The position numbers and the translations under genes are program-made. 33,379 bases of DNA from Burkholderiaceae bacterium (GTDB taxonomy: Bacteria; Pseudomonadota; Gammaproteobacteria; Burkholderiales; Burkholderiaceae), in NCBI GenBank assembly GCA_947482555.1, contig CANKKB010000005.1:1-33379 (forward strand), in the 5' to 3' direction. The notes under the pieces are model-generated. The model was not told the origin of the DNA, searched no databases, and worked only from the letters and a program-made list of their open reading frames with translations. Shown in pieces: positions 1-9,100 of this stretch. Each line of letters opens with the position of its first letter. The first letter of the stretch is position 1.

Positions 1-551
1 CTAAGTACCTCTGGATTGGTTGTTCTGATAGCCGAGTACCCGCCAATGAGATTGTTGATCTGCTTCCGGGAGAGCTCTTTGTCCATCGCAATGTGGCTAA
101 CGTAGTGGTGCATACTGATCTCAATTGCCTCTCAGTTTTACAGTTTGCGATTGATTTACTAAAAGTTGAACATGTTTTAGTTGTTGGCCATTATGGCTGT
201 GCTGGTGTGCATGCAGCACTTAGCGGCCGGCGCGTAGGACTTGCTGACAATTGGTTGCGGCATGTGAAAGATGTAGGTCAAATGCATGAGCGCTATTTAG
301 GGGAAGCCCTACCGACAGCAAAAAAACAAGATCGCTTATGCGAACTCAATGTGATCGAACAGGTGGTGAATGTCTGCGAAACAACCATCGTGCAAGATGC
401 TTGGTCTCGCGGACAAGAATTAACTATTCATGGCTGGGCTTACCGTTTAGAAAATGGCCTTATTAACGATTTAGGCATGACCGTAGGCGCGCCCGCTGAA
501 CTAGCTATTGCCTATTCTAATAGTCTCGCACGTTATCAAGCAGAACAATAA
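1..551 (+). CDS. can: Beta-carbonic anhydrase, 5' end missing
   Basis: Zinc enzyme interconverting CO2 and bicarbonate. The reading frame is open from base 3 at the window edge, so the start lies outside. The family signature CSDSR is visible at the very left (Cys codon at 21-23, Asp and Arg of the catalytic dyad just after), followed by GELFVHRNVAN and the second zinc-ligand motif GHYGC (His codon 189-191, Cys codon 198-200). The zinc site Cys-His-Cys is therefore complete. The C-terminal region with NVCETTIVQDAW and IHGWAYRLENG matches proteobacterial Can/CynT-type enzymes. Only the first few dozen residues should be missing. The symbol is by family resemblance; a cynT-type paralogue cannot be excluded. 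Confidence 0.93.
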   Translation, partial: KYLWIGCSDSRVPANEIVDLLPGELFVHRNVANVVVHTDLNCLSVLQFAIDLLKVEHVLVVGHYGCAGVHAALSGRRVGLADNWLRHVKDVGQMHERYLGEALPTAKKQDRLCELNVIEQVVNVCETTIVQDAWSRGQELTIHGWAYRLENGLINDLGMTVGAPAELAIAYSNSLARYQAEQ

Positions 552-596
552 AATAGGTGCGCAGGGCGGTTCTGTCTTTACTGATGTGAGGCAGTT

Positions 597-1490
597 TTGA
601 GCTGGCTTAAATCTGCATTGAACCATCTTTTGGTAGGGCTTTTAAATGCTTTAACCTATTTACCATATCCTGCCCTAGTACACCTGGGTTATGGCCTGGG
701 CTGGTTAGCGGCCCATATTCCTAGCGAACGGCGGCAGGTTGTTAAGACTAACTTACAGCACTGCTTTCCAGAACTTAGTACTAAAGCAATTTCTTCGTTG
801 GCTGTTGCGCATTGGTGTTTATTGGGTCGTAGCTTATTAGAACGTAGCATCATTTGGCGCGGCTCAATAAAGCAACTGAGTAACATGATTGAAGTTCGTT
901 CTGCGGTTGATCTGGCCGACCGCAAACCCCGCATTTTAGTCAACCCGCACTTCGTCGGAATTGAGGGCAGTATTATTATTAGCGCGCTGGCTAAAGAACA
1001 CAACTGGCCGCGCACTTCGGGGTTTTTTCAGCGCATGAAAACCCCTTTCTTTAATCAAAAAATTATTACTTGGCGCAATCGCTTCGGCGGAAACTCGATT
1101 GAGCGCGAGGGCAATATGATTCAGTTGATCCGCGAAATACGCGATGGTAATTTTGTGATTATTGCACCTGATATTGATTTAGGAATTAAAGATTCTGCCT
1201 TCGTGCCTTTTTTTGGCATTCTTACAAACACGATTACCGCCGTTTCGCGTCTAGCACAAGTGACTAAAGCCGAAGTTTGTATTATGAGTACCACCTTAAA
1301 AGTAGATGAATCTGGTTATATTTGTGAAATTCGTGCGCCGCTAGCAGACTTTCCCAGTACCGATGTCAATGCCGATACTGCTTTCTTAAATCAGCAAATC
1401 GAAATCCTGGTGCGTGAGCGTCCAGCAGAATACTATTGGGTGCATAAACGTTTCAAAAATAGACCAAATGGGGAAACTAGTTTTTATTAA
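597..1490 (+). CDS. LpxL/HtrB-family lipid A acyltransferase
   Basis: Membrane-associated acyltransferase of the LpxL/LpxM (HtrB) superfamily, expected to add a secondary acyl chain to the Kdo2-lipid A precursor at the inner membrane. The HX4D/E catalytic motif appears as HFVGIE, with later family blocks FFQRMKTPFFNQ and FVIIAPDIDLG, and a C-terminal YYWVHKRFKNRP close to the usual RWLHRRFK ending. Length 297 residues is typical. The start is a TTG at 597; GTGAGG lies just upstream and no ATG fits. It opens a plus-strand run continuing into the metallophosphoesterase 16 bases later. A second, more divergent family member lies at 21155-21991. Confidence 0.88.
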   Translation: MSWLKSALNHLLVGLLNALTYLPYPALVHLGYGLGWLAAHIPSERRQVVKTNLQHCFPELSTKAISSLAVAHWCLLGRSLLERSIIWRGSIKQLSNMIEVRSAVDLADRKPRILVNPHFVGIEGSIIISALAKEHNWPRTSGFFQRMKTPFFNQKIITWRNRFGGNSIEREGNMIQLIREIRDGNFVIIAPDIDLGIKDSAFVPFFGILTNTITAVSRLAQVTKAEVCIMSTTLKVDESGYICEIRAPLADFPSTDVNADTAFLNQQIEILVRERPAEYYWVHKRFKNRPNGETSFY

Positions 1491-1506
1491 GCTTTATCAT
1501 GAAGGT

Positions 1507-2259
1507 ATGACTGAGCGTATTGGACTATTTGCAGATTTGCACAGTAATTTAGAAGCTTTTGAAGCTTGTATGGCACGGGCGGGCGAGCTTGGCGTAACCC
1601 GCATGGTTTTTTTGGGTGATCTAGTTGGCTATAACGCAGATCCTGTAGCAGTATTAGATCGTATTGGTGACCTTATTGAAGCCAAAAAAGCCTTGGCTGT
1701 ACTAGGTAATCATGATGCCGCCATCTTTGAGGATTACAGCAAACGCATGAATAAATCAGCCTGGACCGCGATTGAATGGACTCGCTCCCAATTATCAACC
1801 CAGCATATTGATTTCTTAAAAAATCTCCCTTTAATTTTGCATGAGGAAGAAATTTGTTTTACACATGCCTCTGCCCATCATCCGGAAGAGTGGAATTACA
1901 TTACCGACAATCTCAGCGCTTGGAATTGTGTTGAAAGCGCAAACAAACCGTACACGTTTGTGGGGCACGTTCATGAACAAGCGCTTTTTTATCAAACTGC
2001 AGTTGGCAAATTATTGCGCTTTGCTCCTCACCATAGCGAGCCAGTTCCAGTATGGCGCTATCGTCGTTGGGTAGGTATTGTGGGGTCTTTAGGTCAGCCG
2101 CGCGATGGCATAGCTGAAGCCTGTTTTGCAATATTTGAACCAGCCATTGAAAGCTTAAGTTTTCATCGTGTGCCTTACGATAACTACACTGCCGCTGAAA
2201 AAGTGCGCTTAGCTGGTTTGCCAGATAACCTAGCCACTCGACTCATTACTGGTAAATAA
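1507..2259 (+). CDS. Calcineurin-like metallophosphoesterase
   Basis: Predicted metal-dependent phosphoesterase of the YfcE/MPE superfamily (250 residues). The five metal-binding blocks are visible in order: FADLHSNLEAF (D-x-H), FLGDLVGYN (GD), LGNHDAA (GNHD), THASAHHPEEW and FVGHVHEQ (GHxH). The substrate cannot be read from the sequence. An upstream GTG at 1414 would extend it into the previous gene. ATG 1507 is preferred because family members begin immediately before the first metal motif, but its ribosome site is weak. It is followed after three bases by the kinase gene, so co-expression with the kinase is likely. Confidence 0.88.
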   Translation: MTERIGLFADLHSNLEAFEACMARAGELGVTRMVFLGDLVGYNADPVAVLDRIGDLIEAKKALAVLGNHDAAIFEDYSKRMNKSAWTAIEWTRSQLSTQHIDFLKNLPLILHEEEICFTHASAHHPEEWNYITDNLSAWNCVESANKPYTFVGHVHEQALFYQTAVGKLLRFAPHHSEPVPVWRYRRWVGIVGSLGQPRDGIAEACFAIFEPAIESLSFHRVPYDNYTAAEKVRLAGLPDNLATRLITGK

Positions 2260-2262
2260 TTG

Positions 2263-3687
2263 ATGGCCACGCCAACCATGCCTGCAATAGAAGCGGTTGA
2301 TGATATTTTTCAAGAGGGCAAAATTGTTGATGGGTTTTTATTGGGCAAGGAACTGCATCGCGGCGGCATGGCAAGTCTCTATTCAGCAAAGAAGCCGGGT
2401 ATTGATTTTCCTATTCTGTTAAAAATTCCGCGCGTGGGGCGCGATCAGCCTGTTGAAAGTCTGGTGGCTTTTGAAACTGAACTCACTATTTTACGTTCAC
2501 TCAAAAGTCCATTCATTCCCCAATTTTTTGGTGCCGGCAATATGGCTACGCGACCATATATTGCAATGGAACAAATACATGGCAAAGCGCTTGAAGAGGC
2601 CATCAAGGCAGGTAAAGTATTTTCAATTGCTGAAGTGATACAAATTGGTGTCGATCTCGCGAATGCTGTGCAATCTATTCATGCGCAGGATGCTATTCAT
2701 CTTGATCTGAAGCCGGATAATATTTTGCTTGATGACCAAGGTAAATTAACCCTAATTGATTTTGGACTTGCACATCACGCCCGCTATCCCGATTTACTCG
2801 CGGAAGAAATGCTCAAAGGCGTAGGTTCTGCGCCTTATATTTCACCAGAACAAGTAATGGGGGTACGTGATGATTGGCGTAGTGATTTTTTTTCAATTGG
2901 GGTCATTCTGTATGAATTGTTAACTGGTGAATTACCTTTTGGTAATCCTCAAACTATGAGAGGATTACGGAACCGTATGTGGGCAGAACCATTTCCACCG
3001 CGCGCTCTTCGCAAAGAAATTCCCCGCTGGCTTCAAGAGGTAGTGCTGCGCTGCTTAGAGCCCAGGGCTGCTGACCGCTATCAAAGCGCCATCCAATTGC
3101 GCCAAGCACTACTTAATCCCAATTCAGTTAAATTAACCGAAAGAGCCGAACGAATTGAGCCCCCTAGTCTTTGGGGAAAAATTCTGCGCTGGTTTAGGGC
3201 TGCAGGATATGAGCCTTCAGCGTGCCCCTTACCCAGCGCTGCCATTCAAAATGCGCCGTTGATTATTGCAGCGCTCGATACTCGCCAAGGGGATACTCTT
3301 TTACTGAAGCGGATGCAAAACGCCGCAAAAAATCTCCTTTTTGCAGCACCCGAAAGCCGTCTCATTTGCCTGGCAGCCATTACGGGAACCCCAACTTATG
3401 AAGGTAATATAGAAATTGAAACAGCTAGTGGTATTGTGCGCGGCCATTTAGTGCAATTAATGGAATGGGCTAAACCGTTAAAGTTACCTCCCGAGCGAAT
3501 TTCGTATCATGTCGTTGAGGCCTTAGACCCTGCACACAGAATAGTGGAATTTGCTAAAGATAATGATGCTTCGCTTATTTTAATTGGCGCTTCCCATAAA
3601 ACCCCCAATCTCGTTACGCCATGGCGTACTGCTATGACCAAAATTGTTGAAGAATCTCCCTGTAGCGTTCATATTGTACGGACCTAA
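2263..3687 (+). CDS. Ser/Thr protein kinase with C-terminal universal-stress-like domain
   Basis: A Hanks-type kinase of 474 residues. Residues about 24-285 form the kinase domain: glycine loop LHRGGMASLY (31-40), ATP lysine K54, catalytic loop HLDLKPDN (146-153), DFG (167-169), SPEQ (194-197) in the APE position and the SDFFSIG block (Asp 208). No PASTA repeats or obvious transmembrane segment are present. From about residue 335 a second domain resembles universal stress proteins: PLIIAALDTRQGDT at its start and LILIGASHK...SPCSVHIVRT at its end, although the usual ATP-binding G2xG9xG pattern is not evident. Tight spacing to the phosphoesterase upstream and the pseudouridine synthase downstream suggests an operon. 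Targets are unknown. Confidence 0.88.
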   Translation: MATPTMPAIEAVDDIFQEGKIVDGFLLGKELHRGGMASLYSAKKPGIDFPILLKIPRVGRDQPVESLVAFETELTILRSLKSPFIPQFFGAGNMATRPYIAMEQIHGKALEEAIKAGKVFSIAEVIQIGVDLANAVQSIHAQDAIHLDLKPDNILLDDQGKLTLIDFGLAHHARYPDLLAEEMLKGVGSAPYISPEQVMGVRDDWRSDFFSIGVILYELLTGELPFGNPQTMRGLRNRMWAEPFPPRALRKEIPRWLQEVVLRCLEPRAADRYQSAIQLRQALLNPNSVKLTERAERIEPPSLWGKILRWFRAAGYEPSACPLPSAAIQNAPLIIAALDTRQGDTLLLKRMQNAAKNLLFAAPESRLICLAAITGTPTYEGNIEIETASGIVRGHLVQLMEWAKPLKLPPERISYHVVEALDPAHRIVEFAKDNDASLILIGASHKTPNLVTPWRTAMTKIVEESPCSVHIVRT

Positions 3688-3698
3688 AATTGACCTAA

Positions 3699-4454
3699 AT
3701 GAATACCGCCAATCAACCACCGGAAAAAGTACGGGTTTCTAAATTATTATCAGAGCTTGGGTTATGCTCACGCCGTGAGGCAGATGGCTATATTGAACAA
3801 GGTCTAGTGACCGTTGATGGCGAATTAGTATCTGAGCTTGGTACGCGCGCATTTCGGCATCAAAAAATTGAGCTTCATGCAGCTGCCCAACGACAACAAG
3901 AGGCGCGCATCACGGTAATTTTAAATAAACCCATTGGCTTTATTTCCCATTTAGATGATGATCAAGCTTACCAGCCGGCGGCATCTCTCATTACAGCCGA
4001 ACATTATTTTGCCAATCCACTAGAACCCAATCGTAGTGGACGTTTTAATACTCGCGGCCTCGCCCCAGCTGGTCGACTTGATATCGACTCTACGGGCATG
4101 CTAGTCCTAACCCAAGATGGTCGCATTGCCAAGCTACTTATTGGTGAAGACAGTCCGATTGAAAAAGAATATCTAGTGCGGGTAACAGGCAAGTTATCGG
4201 CTGCCGGTCTTGAACAACTGAATCATGGCTTATCACTAGATGGGCAATTACTTAAACGCGCGAAAGTGAGCTGGCAAAATGAAGATCAATTGCGCTTTGT
4301 CCTTCGCGAAGGGCGCAAAAGGCAAATTCGGCGGATGTGTGAACTCGTTGATCTGAAGGTGGTTGGTTTAAAACGAATACGTATTGGCCAAATTAGCTTG
4401 GGGCCCCTACCATTAGGGCAATGGCGCTACCTCAAGGTGGACGAGCGGTTTTAA
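3699..4454 (+). CDS. RsuA/RluF-type pseudouridine synthase
   Basis: An rRNA pseudouridine synthase of the RsuA/RluB/RluE/RluF family, 251 residues. The N-terminal S4 RNA-binding domain is clear (VRVSKLLSELGLCSRREAD...GLVTVDGE, residues about 12-45), followed by LNKPIGF. The catalytic block is GRLDIDSTGMLVLTQDG, whose Asp after GRL is the conserved catalytic aspartate. RQIRRMCE near the C-terminus is also typical. The insertion before the catalytic block (AEHYFANPLEPNRSG) differs from E. coli RluB. It looks closest to the RluF branch (23S rRNA), but the target uridine cannot be assigned from sequence alone. Confidence 0.88.
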   Translation: MNTANQPPEKVRVSKLLSELGLCSRREADGYIEQGLVTVDGELVSELGTRAFRHQKIELHAAAQRQQEARITVILNKPIGFISHLDDDQAYQPAASLITAEHYFANPLEPNRSGRFNTRGLAPAGRLDIDSTGMLVLTQDGRIAKLLIGEDSPIEKEYLVRVTGKLSAAGLEQLNHGLSLDGQLLKRAKVSWQNEDQLRFVLREGRKRQIRRMCELVDLKVVGLKRIRIGQISLGPLPLGQWRYLKVDERF

Positions 4455-4467
4455 TTGCGCGCGCACT

Positions 4468-4473
4468 TATAAT
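4468..4473 (+). promoter_or_regulatory. Possible prfC promoter -10 box
   Basis: A perfect TATAAT in the gap between the pseudouridine synthase and prfC. The -35 region about 17 bases upstream is poor. A transcript would start near 4480, about 28 bases before the proposed ATC start codon. Confidence 0.35.
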
Positions 4474-4507
4474 AGGCGCTTTTCTGATATTTCAACGATA
4501 GCGCCCC

Positions 4508-6136
4508 ATCGAAACATATTCACCCGATAGCACGGCTGCAGAAGTTCAGCGGCGACGTAGCTTTGCCATTATTTCCCACCCAGATGCGGGAAAAACGACT
4601 CTGACAGAAAAATTGCTGCTGTATGCTGGCGCAATTCAGATTGCTGGGAGCGTTAAAGCCCGTAAAGCCAGCCGGCACGCAACTTCCGATTGGATGGAGA
4701 TTGAAAAGCAACGCGGTATTTCTGTGGCAAGCTCAGTCATGCAAATGGAATATCGCGATTGCATTATCAATTTGCTAGATACCCCTGGCCACCAAGATTT
4801 TTCAGAAGATACCTATCGCGTTTTAACTGCAGTCGATTCAGCCCTCATGGTCATTGACGCTGCGAATGGTGTTGAAGCACAAACCTTACGGCTACTGGAA
4901 GTTTGTCGGGCACGTCATACGCCGCTAGTAACTTTTATTAATAAAATGGATCGAGAAGTCAAAAGTCCACTTGATTTAATGGATGAAATTGAAACTGCCT
5001 TAGGTATGGCTGTGGTACCTTTTACTTGGCCAGTTGGAATGGGTAAATCATTTGCAGGAGTAATTGATATCGCCCAATCCAAAATGCGCTTATTTAAAGC
5101 AGGTGAAGATCGCGTTTCCGAAAGCAGCAATACATTTATTGATATTCATGATCCTGAATTAAAAAAACGGCTTGGCAGTGATTTAGATGAAGCACTTGCT
5201 GCCGTCGATTTGATTCGTAATGCCATGCCGGCATTTGATCGCGCGGCGTTTTTGGCTGGGAAACAGTCGCCAGTTTTTTTTGGCTCCGCAATTAATAATT
5301 TTGGCGTACGGGAAATTCTAAATACTTTAGTTGAGCTTGCGCCAGCCCCTGGCTCTCGCAAAGCATTACAACGCGAAGTAGAGCCTGCCGAGCCTAAGTT
5401 TTCAGCGATGGTATTTAAAATTCAAGCCAATATGGATCCTGCGCACCGTGATAGAGTGGCCTTTTTACGTATTTGCTCGGGACACTTTAAGCGCGGCATG
5501 CGTTTAAAAATTTGTCGTAATGGTAAGGAAATTCGTACCAATAATGCGCTGTCTTTCTTATCTCAGCGTCGCGATATATTAGATGAGGCCTTCCCCGGCG
5601 ACATTATTGGCCTACCTAATCACGGCTTGCTGCGTTTGGGTGATAGCTTAAGTGAAGGTGAAGAACTGCAATTTACTGGCCTGCCTTTTTTTGCGCCAGA
5701 AATTTTTCGCATGGTTGAATCAGCCGATCCAATGCGCTCCAAACAATTGCGTATTGGTCTAATGCAGTTAGGCGAAGAAGGCGCTATTCAAGTTTTTCGT
5801 CCCGTTGCTGGTGGCCCGATGTTACTGGGTGCTTTTGGACAACTGCAATTTGAGGTTGTCAGTCATCGCTTGAAAAGCGAATATGGAGCGGAGGTTCGCT
5901 TACTGCCTGCACGTTTTAATTTAGCTCGTTGGGTTAGTTCGGACGACCCACTGATCCTCAAAAAATTTATTCAAGAAAATTCCCATCGAATGGCTGAGGA
6001 TGTAGTAAACGCACCTGTATTTTTAGCAGCGCATAAATCTGAACTTGATGTTGCTCAACAACGTTGGGAAGCAATTCGCTTTCATGCCTTACGCGAACAT
6101 GCAGGCTTGGTTTATCAGTCAGCACTGGCAGGATAA
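4508..6136 (+). CDS. prfC: Peptide chain release factor 3 (non-standard start)
   Basis: RF3, the translational GTPase that recycles RF1/RF2 after termination. G motifs: HPDAGKTT (G1), RGISV (G2), DTPGH (G3), NKMD (G4). Later domain II/III blocks such as GGPMLLGAFGQLQFEV are RF3-like. The first TTG in frame (4613) falls after the P-loop and cannot be the start. The frame is closed upstream by TAG at 4499, and between them there is no ATG, GTG or TTG. The most likely start is ATC at 4508, giving 542 residues beginning ETYSPDSTAAEVQRRRSF, a normal RF3 N-terminus. ATT at 4568 is too late. Either a rare start codon or a mutated or miscalled ATG. Convergent with the EamA gene downstream. Confidence 0.9.
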   Translation: METYSPDSTAAEVQRRRSFAIISHPDAGKTTLTEKLLLYAGAIQIAGSVKARKASRHATSDWMEIEKQRGISVASSVMQMEYRDCIINLLDTPGHQDFSEDTYRVLTAVDSALMVIDAANGVEAQTLRLLEVCRARHTPLVTFINKMDREVKSPLDLMDEIETALGMAVVPFTWPVGMGKSFAGVIDIAQSKMRLFKAGEDRVSESSNTFIDIHDPELKKRLGSDLDEALAAVDLIRNAMPAFDRAAFLAGKQSPVFFGSAINNFGVREILNTLVELAPAPGSRKALQREVEPAEPKFSAMVFKIQANMDPAHRDRVAFLRICSGHFKRGMRLKICRNGKEIRTNNALSFLSQRRDILDEAFPGDIIGLPNHGLLRLGDSLSEGEELQFTGLPFFAPEIFRMVESADPMRSKQLRIGLMQLGEEGAIQVFRPVAGGPMLLGAFGQLQFEVVSHRLKSEYGAEVRLLPARFNLARWVSSDDPLILKKFIQENSHRMAEDVVNAPVFLAAHKSELDVAQQRWEAIRFHALREHAGLVYQSALAG

Positions 6137-6163
6137 AGCGCTGAGTTGTGCGCATTCTGTAAA

Positions 6164-7060
6164 TTAAAGGCTGCTCTTAAGTCTCGCCCTAATGATGGGC
6201 CAATAAATATTAATTCCTAAACCTGCTATCACTAAAGTGGCAGCGGCAATTTTCCAAAGCGGCAAAGGTTCACTCAAGAAAATCGCAGCTGAACCGATTC
6301 CTAAAACAGGTACTAACAATGAAATGGGCGCAACTACTGCGGCCGGGTGGCGGGCTAAAAGCCAGGCCCAAGCGGCAAACCCAAATAAGGTATTGCCCCA
6401 AGACTGCCATAAGATGGCCGCCCATAAGGTGCTGTTAAGGCCGCCTAAACTAGTCTGAATTAAATCCCAGCCCTCAAAGATTAGCGACAGAACAATTAAC
6501 GGGATGACGCTAAAGATGCTCGACCAAACCACATATGCGAGCATATTGACTTTGCCGGCGTTGCGACTAACCGTGTTGCCTATACCCCATGATAATGCCC
6601 CTAGTAATACCAAAGCCAAACCCAGGAAATCAGTATCTTGATCAGTATGGCTTGTAATGATGCCTAATCCAACGAGGCAAACCAACAAAGCGATGAATTG
6701 GAATTGACGAATCTGCTCACGCGCAAAGTACATAGCTAGGCCAATAGTAAAGAAGGCCTGACTTTGGACTACCACCGAAGAAAGGCCGGCAGAAATATGG
6801 CTTTGCACAGCGATGTATAAGAGGCCAAATTGACCAACGCCTATAAAAAAACCGTAAGCGGCTAGGTTTAACCAAGATACTTTTGGTTTTGGTAAAAAAA
6901 AGATCGCCGGTAATAAGGCGAAGACAAAGCGCAAGGCGGCGAATAGTAAAGGTGGCAGAGTAAATAGTGTGAGCTTAATCACCACAAAATTACTGCCCCA
7001 AACGGCTACCACTGCTAAAGCCAATAGAAAATGGCTGGTAGGTAATTTTTCATTACCCAT
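6164..7060 (-). CDS. EamA-family (DMT) transporter
   Basis: Integral membrane transporter of the drug/metabolite superfamily, 298 residues with about ten hydrophobic helices in two EamA repeats (first begins VAVWGSNFVVIKL, second begins LVLLGALSWGIGNTVSRNAG). AVWGSNF and LSWGIGN are typical repeat-start motifs. The substrate cannot be deduced; export of amino acids or metabolites is usual in the family. Its start overlaps the 3' end of the GMC oxidoreductase gene by eight bases, indicating translational coupling in a two-gene operon. A second EamA protein in this window (24567-25490) is only distantly alike. Confidence 0.88.
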   Translation of the reverse strand: MGNEKLPTSHFLLALAVVAVWGSNFVVIKLTLFTLPPLLFAALRFVFALLPAIFFLPKPKVSWLNLAAYGFFIGVGQFGLLYIAVQSHISAGLSSVVVQSQAFFTIGLAMYFAREQIRQFQFIALLVCLVGLGIITSHTDQDTDFLGLALVLLGALSWGIGNTVSRNAGKVNMLAYVVWSSIFSVIPLIVLSLIFEGWDLIQTSLGGLNSTLWAAILWQSWGNTLFGFAAWAWLLARHPAAVVAPISLLVPVLGIGSAAIFLSEPLPLWKIAAATLVIAGLGINIYWPIIRARLKSSL

Positions 7061-8675
7061 GCAGAGGCTTTTGTTGTATTAATTCTGCTAGTCGTTGCGC
7101 AAGCATCATGGTTGGTGCTGCTGTATTACCCGAAGTAATAGCGGGCATTGCCGCAGCATCAGCTAATCGTAAACCGTAAATTCCCTTAACGCGTAATTCT
7201 GCGTCTAATACCGCCTGCGGATCGTCTTTTGCGCCCATCTTGCAAGTTCCTACCGGATGAAAGATGGTCGTCCCAATATTACGGGCAGCCTCTATTAGCT
7301 CAACCTCGCTTTGAAATTGCAAACCAGGCTTAAATTCTTCAGGCTGAAAGGGTGCAAATGCAGGACTACCAATAATTTTACGAGTCAAGGTTAAAGCCTC
7401 AACTGCAACCCGACAATCTTCTGGAGTTGATAAGTAATTGGTGGTAATTATCGGCGCTGCGTTGCAATCTGTTGAGTTGATGTGTACGCTGCCTCTAGAG
7501 GTGGGCCTTAAGTTACATACACTTGCAGTAAACGCATTAAAGTCATGTAAATTTTCGCCAAATTTTTCAAGTGATAAGGGCTGTACATGGTATTCCAAAT
7601 TAGCGTGCTTTTGCTCTGGCGAACTATAGGCAAAGGCCCCTAATTGCGATGGTGCCATGGCCATAGGGCCAGAGCGCTTGAAGAGATACTCCATACCAAT
7701 CATCGCCTTACCCCAAAGTGATTTGGCTTTGGTGTTAAGGGTCTCAAGGTTTTTAATTTTATAAATCATGCGTAGCTGCAAATGATCTTGTAAATTTTCA
7801 CCTACCCCCGGCAAATCTGCGTGGACTGGAATTCCTAATTGTTGGAGGCGGGGAGCCGCACCAATACCAGAACGCTCTAAAATTTGTACGCTACCAATAG
7901 CACCTGCGCATAAGATTACTTCTTGCGTACAAGCTACGGTTTGCAAGTGCTGGCCTTTAATAAACGCTACGCCTTCACAACGCTTAGTAGAGGGATTAAT
8001 CGTCAGCTTTTGCACCACTGCTTCAGTGATAACGTGAAGGTTCTTCCTGCTGGTAGTGTTTTTTAAAAAAGCTCCAGCAGCATTTAAGCGCCAGCCCGAC
8101 TTTTGATTCACATCAAAATAGCCCACGCCAAAGTTATCCCCACGATTAAAGTCCTCACTTGCAGGGATGCCCTGTTCTTGCGCCGCCTCTTTAAATATCT
8201 CTAAGATCGGCCAATTTAAGCGCTGGCGCTCGACACGCCATTCGCCACCAGCCCCATGCCAGCTATTTTGGCCGCCATAATAATCTTCAAATTCTTTGAA
8301 TCTGTTTAGGGAAGGTTGCCAGCCCCAAGCAGCATCGCCAGTTTCCTGCGCCCAGAAATCATAATCTGCAGTCTGTCCGCGCATATAAATCATGCCGTTA
8401 ATGGAAGATGATCCACCCAATACTTTGCCGCGTGGATAAATTAAACTGCGTCCATTTAAACCCGGGTCAGGCGCAGTACGAAAACGCCAATCAGTGCGCG
8501 GGTTGTCAATGCAATACAAATAGCCTACGGGAATATGAATCCAGAGGTAATTATCTTTTGTACCGGCCTCTACTAGTAATACGGTAATTGTAGGGTCTTC
8601 CGTTAGGCGCTTAGCCAACAAGCAACCTGCACTACCAGCGCCAATAATGATGTAGTCGTATTTTTTATCATTCAT
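7053..8675 (-). CDS. GMC-family FAD oxidoreductase (choline dehydrogenase-like)
   Basis: A 540-residue flavoprotein alcohol dehydrogenase of the glucose-methanol-choline family. The N-terminal dinucleotide fold YIIIGAGSAGCLLAKRL, the GMC signature GKVLGGSSSINGMIYMRG and the C-terminal active-site region (FHPVGTCKMG, then SGNTAAPTMM, giving the His/Asn pair) are all intact. Such enzymes oxidise alcohols to aldehydes and pass electrons to quinone or oxygen. BetA-type choline oxidation is possible, but no betaine aldehyde dehydrogenase lies alongside, so the substrate is left open. The overlapping downstream transporter may move its substrate or product (inference). Confidence 0.92.
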   Translation of the reverse strand: MNDKKYDYIIIGAGSAGCLLAKRLTEDPTITVLLVEAGTKDNYLWIHIPVGYLYCIDNPRTDWRFRTAPDPGLNGRSLIYPRGKVLGGSSSINGMIYMRGQTADYDFWAQETGDAAWGWQPSLNRFKEFEDYYGGQNSWHGAGGEWRVERQRLNWPILEIFKEAAQEQGIPASEDFNRGDNFGVGYFDVNQKSGWRLNAAGAFLKNTTSRKNLHVITEAVVQKLTINPSTKRCEGVAFIKGQHLQTVACTQEVILCAGAIGSVQILERSGIGAAPRLQQLGIPVHADLPGVGENLQDHLQLRMIYKIKNLETLNTKAKSLWGKAMIGMEYLFKRSGPMAMAPSQLGAFAYSSPEQKHANLEYHVQPLSLEKFGENLHDFNAFTASVCNLRPTSRGSVHINSTDCNAAPIITTNYLSTPEDCRVAVEALTLTRKIIGSPAFAPFQPEEFKPGLQFQSEVELIEAARNIGTTIFHPVGTCKMGAKDDPQAVLDAELRVKGIYGLRLADAAAMPAITSGNTAAPTMMLAQRLAELIQQKPLHG

Positions 8676-8731
8676 GCCATAAACTTCAATTTATTAATTT
8701 AAGGCTGAATGGCTCATTAATTTTTTTAAAA

Positions 8732-8974
8732 TTAATTACAATTAAAAATATTAACAAATTGACTTTCGTTTTCTTTAAATGATGCTTTTTTGCCATACTT
8801 CACGCAATACGCATTGGCTTGTTCTGTTAACTTCTCCATCGATTCATTGCCACTACTAATTAAGGTAACTTGATTTGAATTAGATGCGTTAGTGAGTATA
8901 TTGGCACAAGCAGTCATACCAAGGGCAAGAAAAATGGGCGCCAAACGCATTGCCATATTTGTTTTCTGATTCAT
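8732..8974 (-). CDS. Small putative outer-membrane lipoprotein
   Basis: An 80-residue protein with an N-terminal hydrophobic signal and lipobox LGMTAC, so the mature protein should be a lipid-anchored peptide of about 56 residues starting at the Cys. The mature part carries two further cysteines (NAYCVKYG and the C-terminal FNCN), which may form a disulphide. The middle (VTLISSGNESMEKLTEQANAY) is reminiscent of DUF4156-like lipoproteins, but this is weak. Stands alone, with AT-rich spacers on both sides. Confidence 0.7.
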   Translation of the reverse strand: MNQKTNMAMRLAPIFLALGMTACANILTNASNSNQVTLISSGNESMEKLTEQANAYCVKYGKKASFKENESQFVNIFNCN

Positions 8975-9100
8975 TTTGCAGTTGCCTTAATTTTGGTTAT
9001 TCTGATTAATTTTAGCTTGCTCGCTCTTTAGCGCACTGGCTTTGCTAGAATAAGCCGTAATTCGTTGAAAGTGAACCTCAGAAATTAATAAAGGTATGGC

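Noticed and set aside
4613-6136. prfC starting at TTG 4613
   Set aside because: This would remove the GTP-binding P-loop HPDAGKTT, which is intact in frame upstream.
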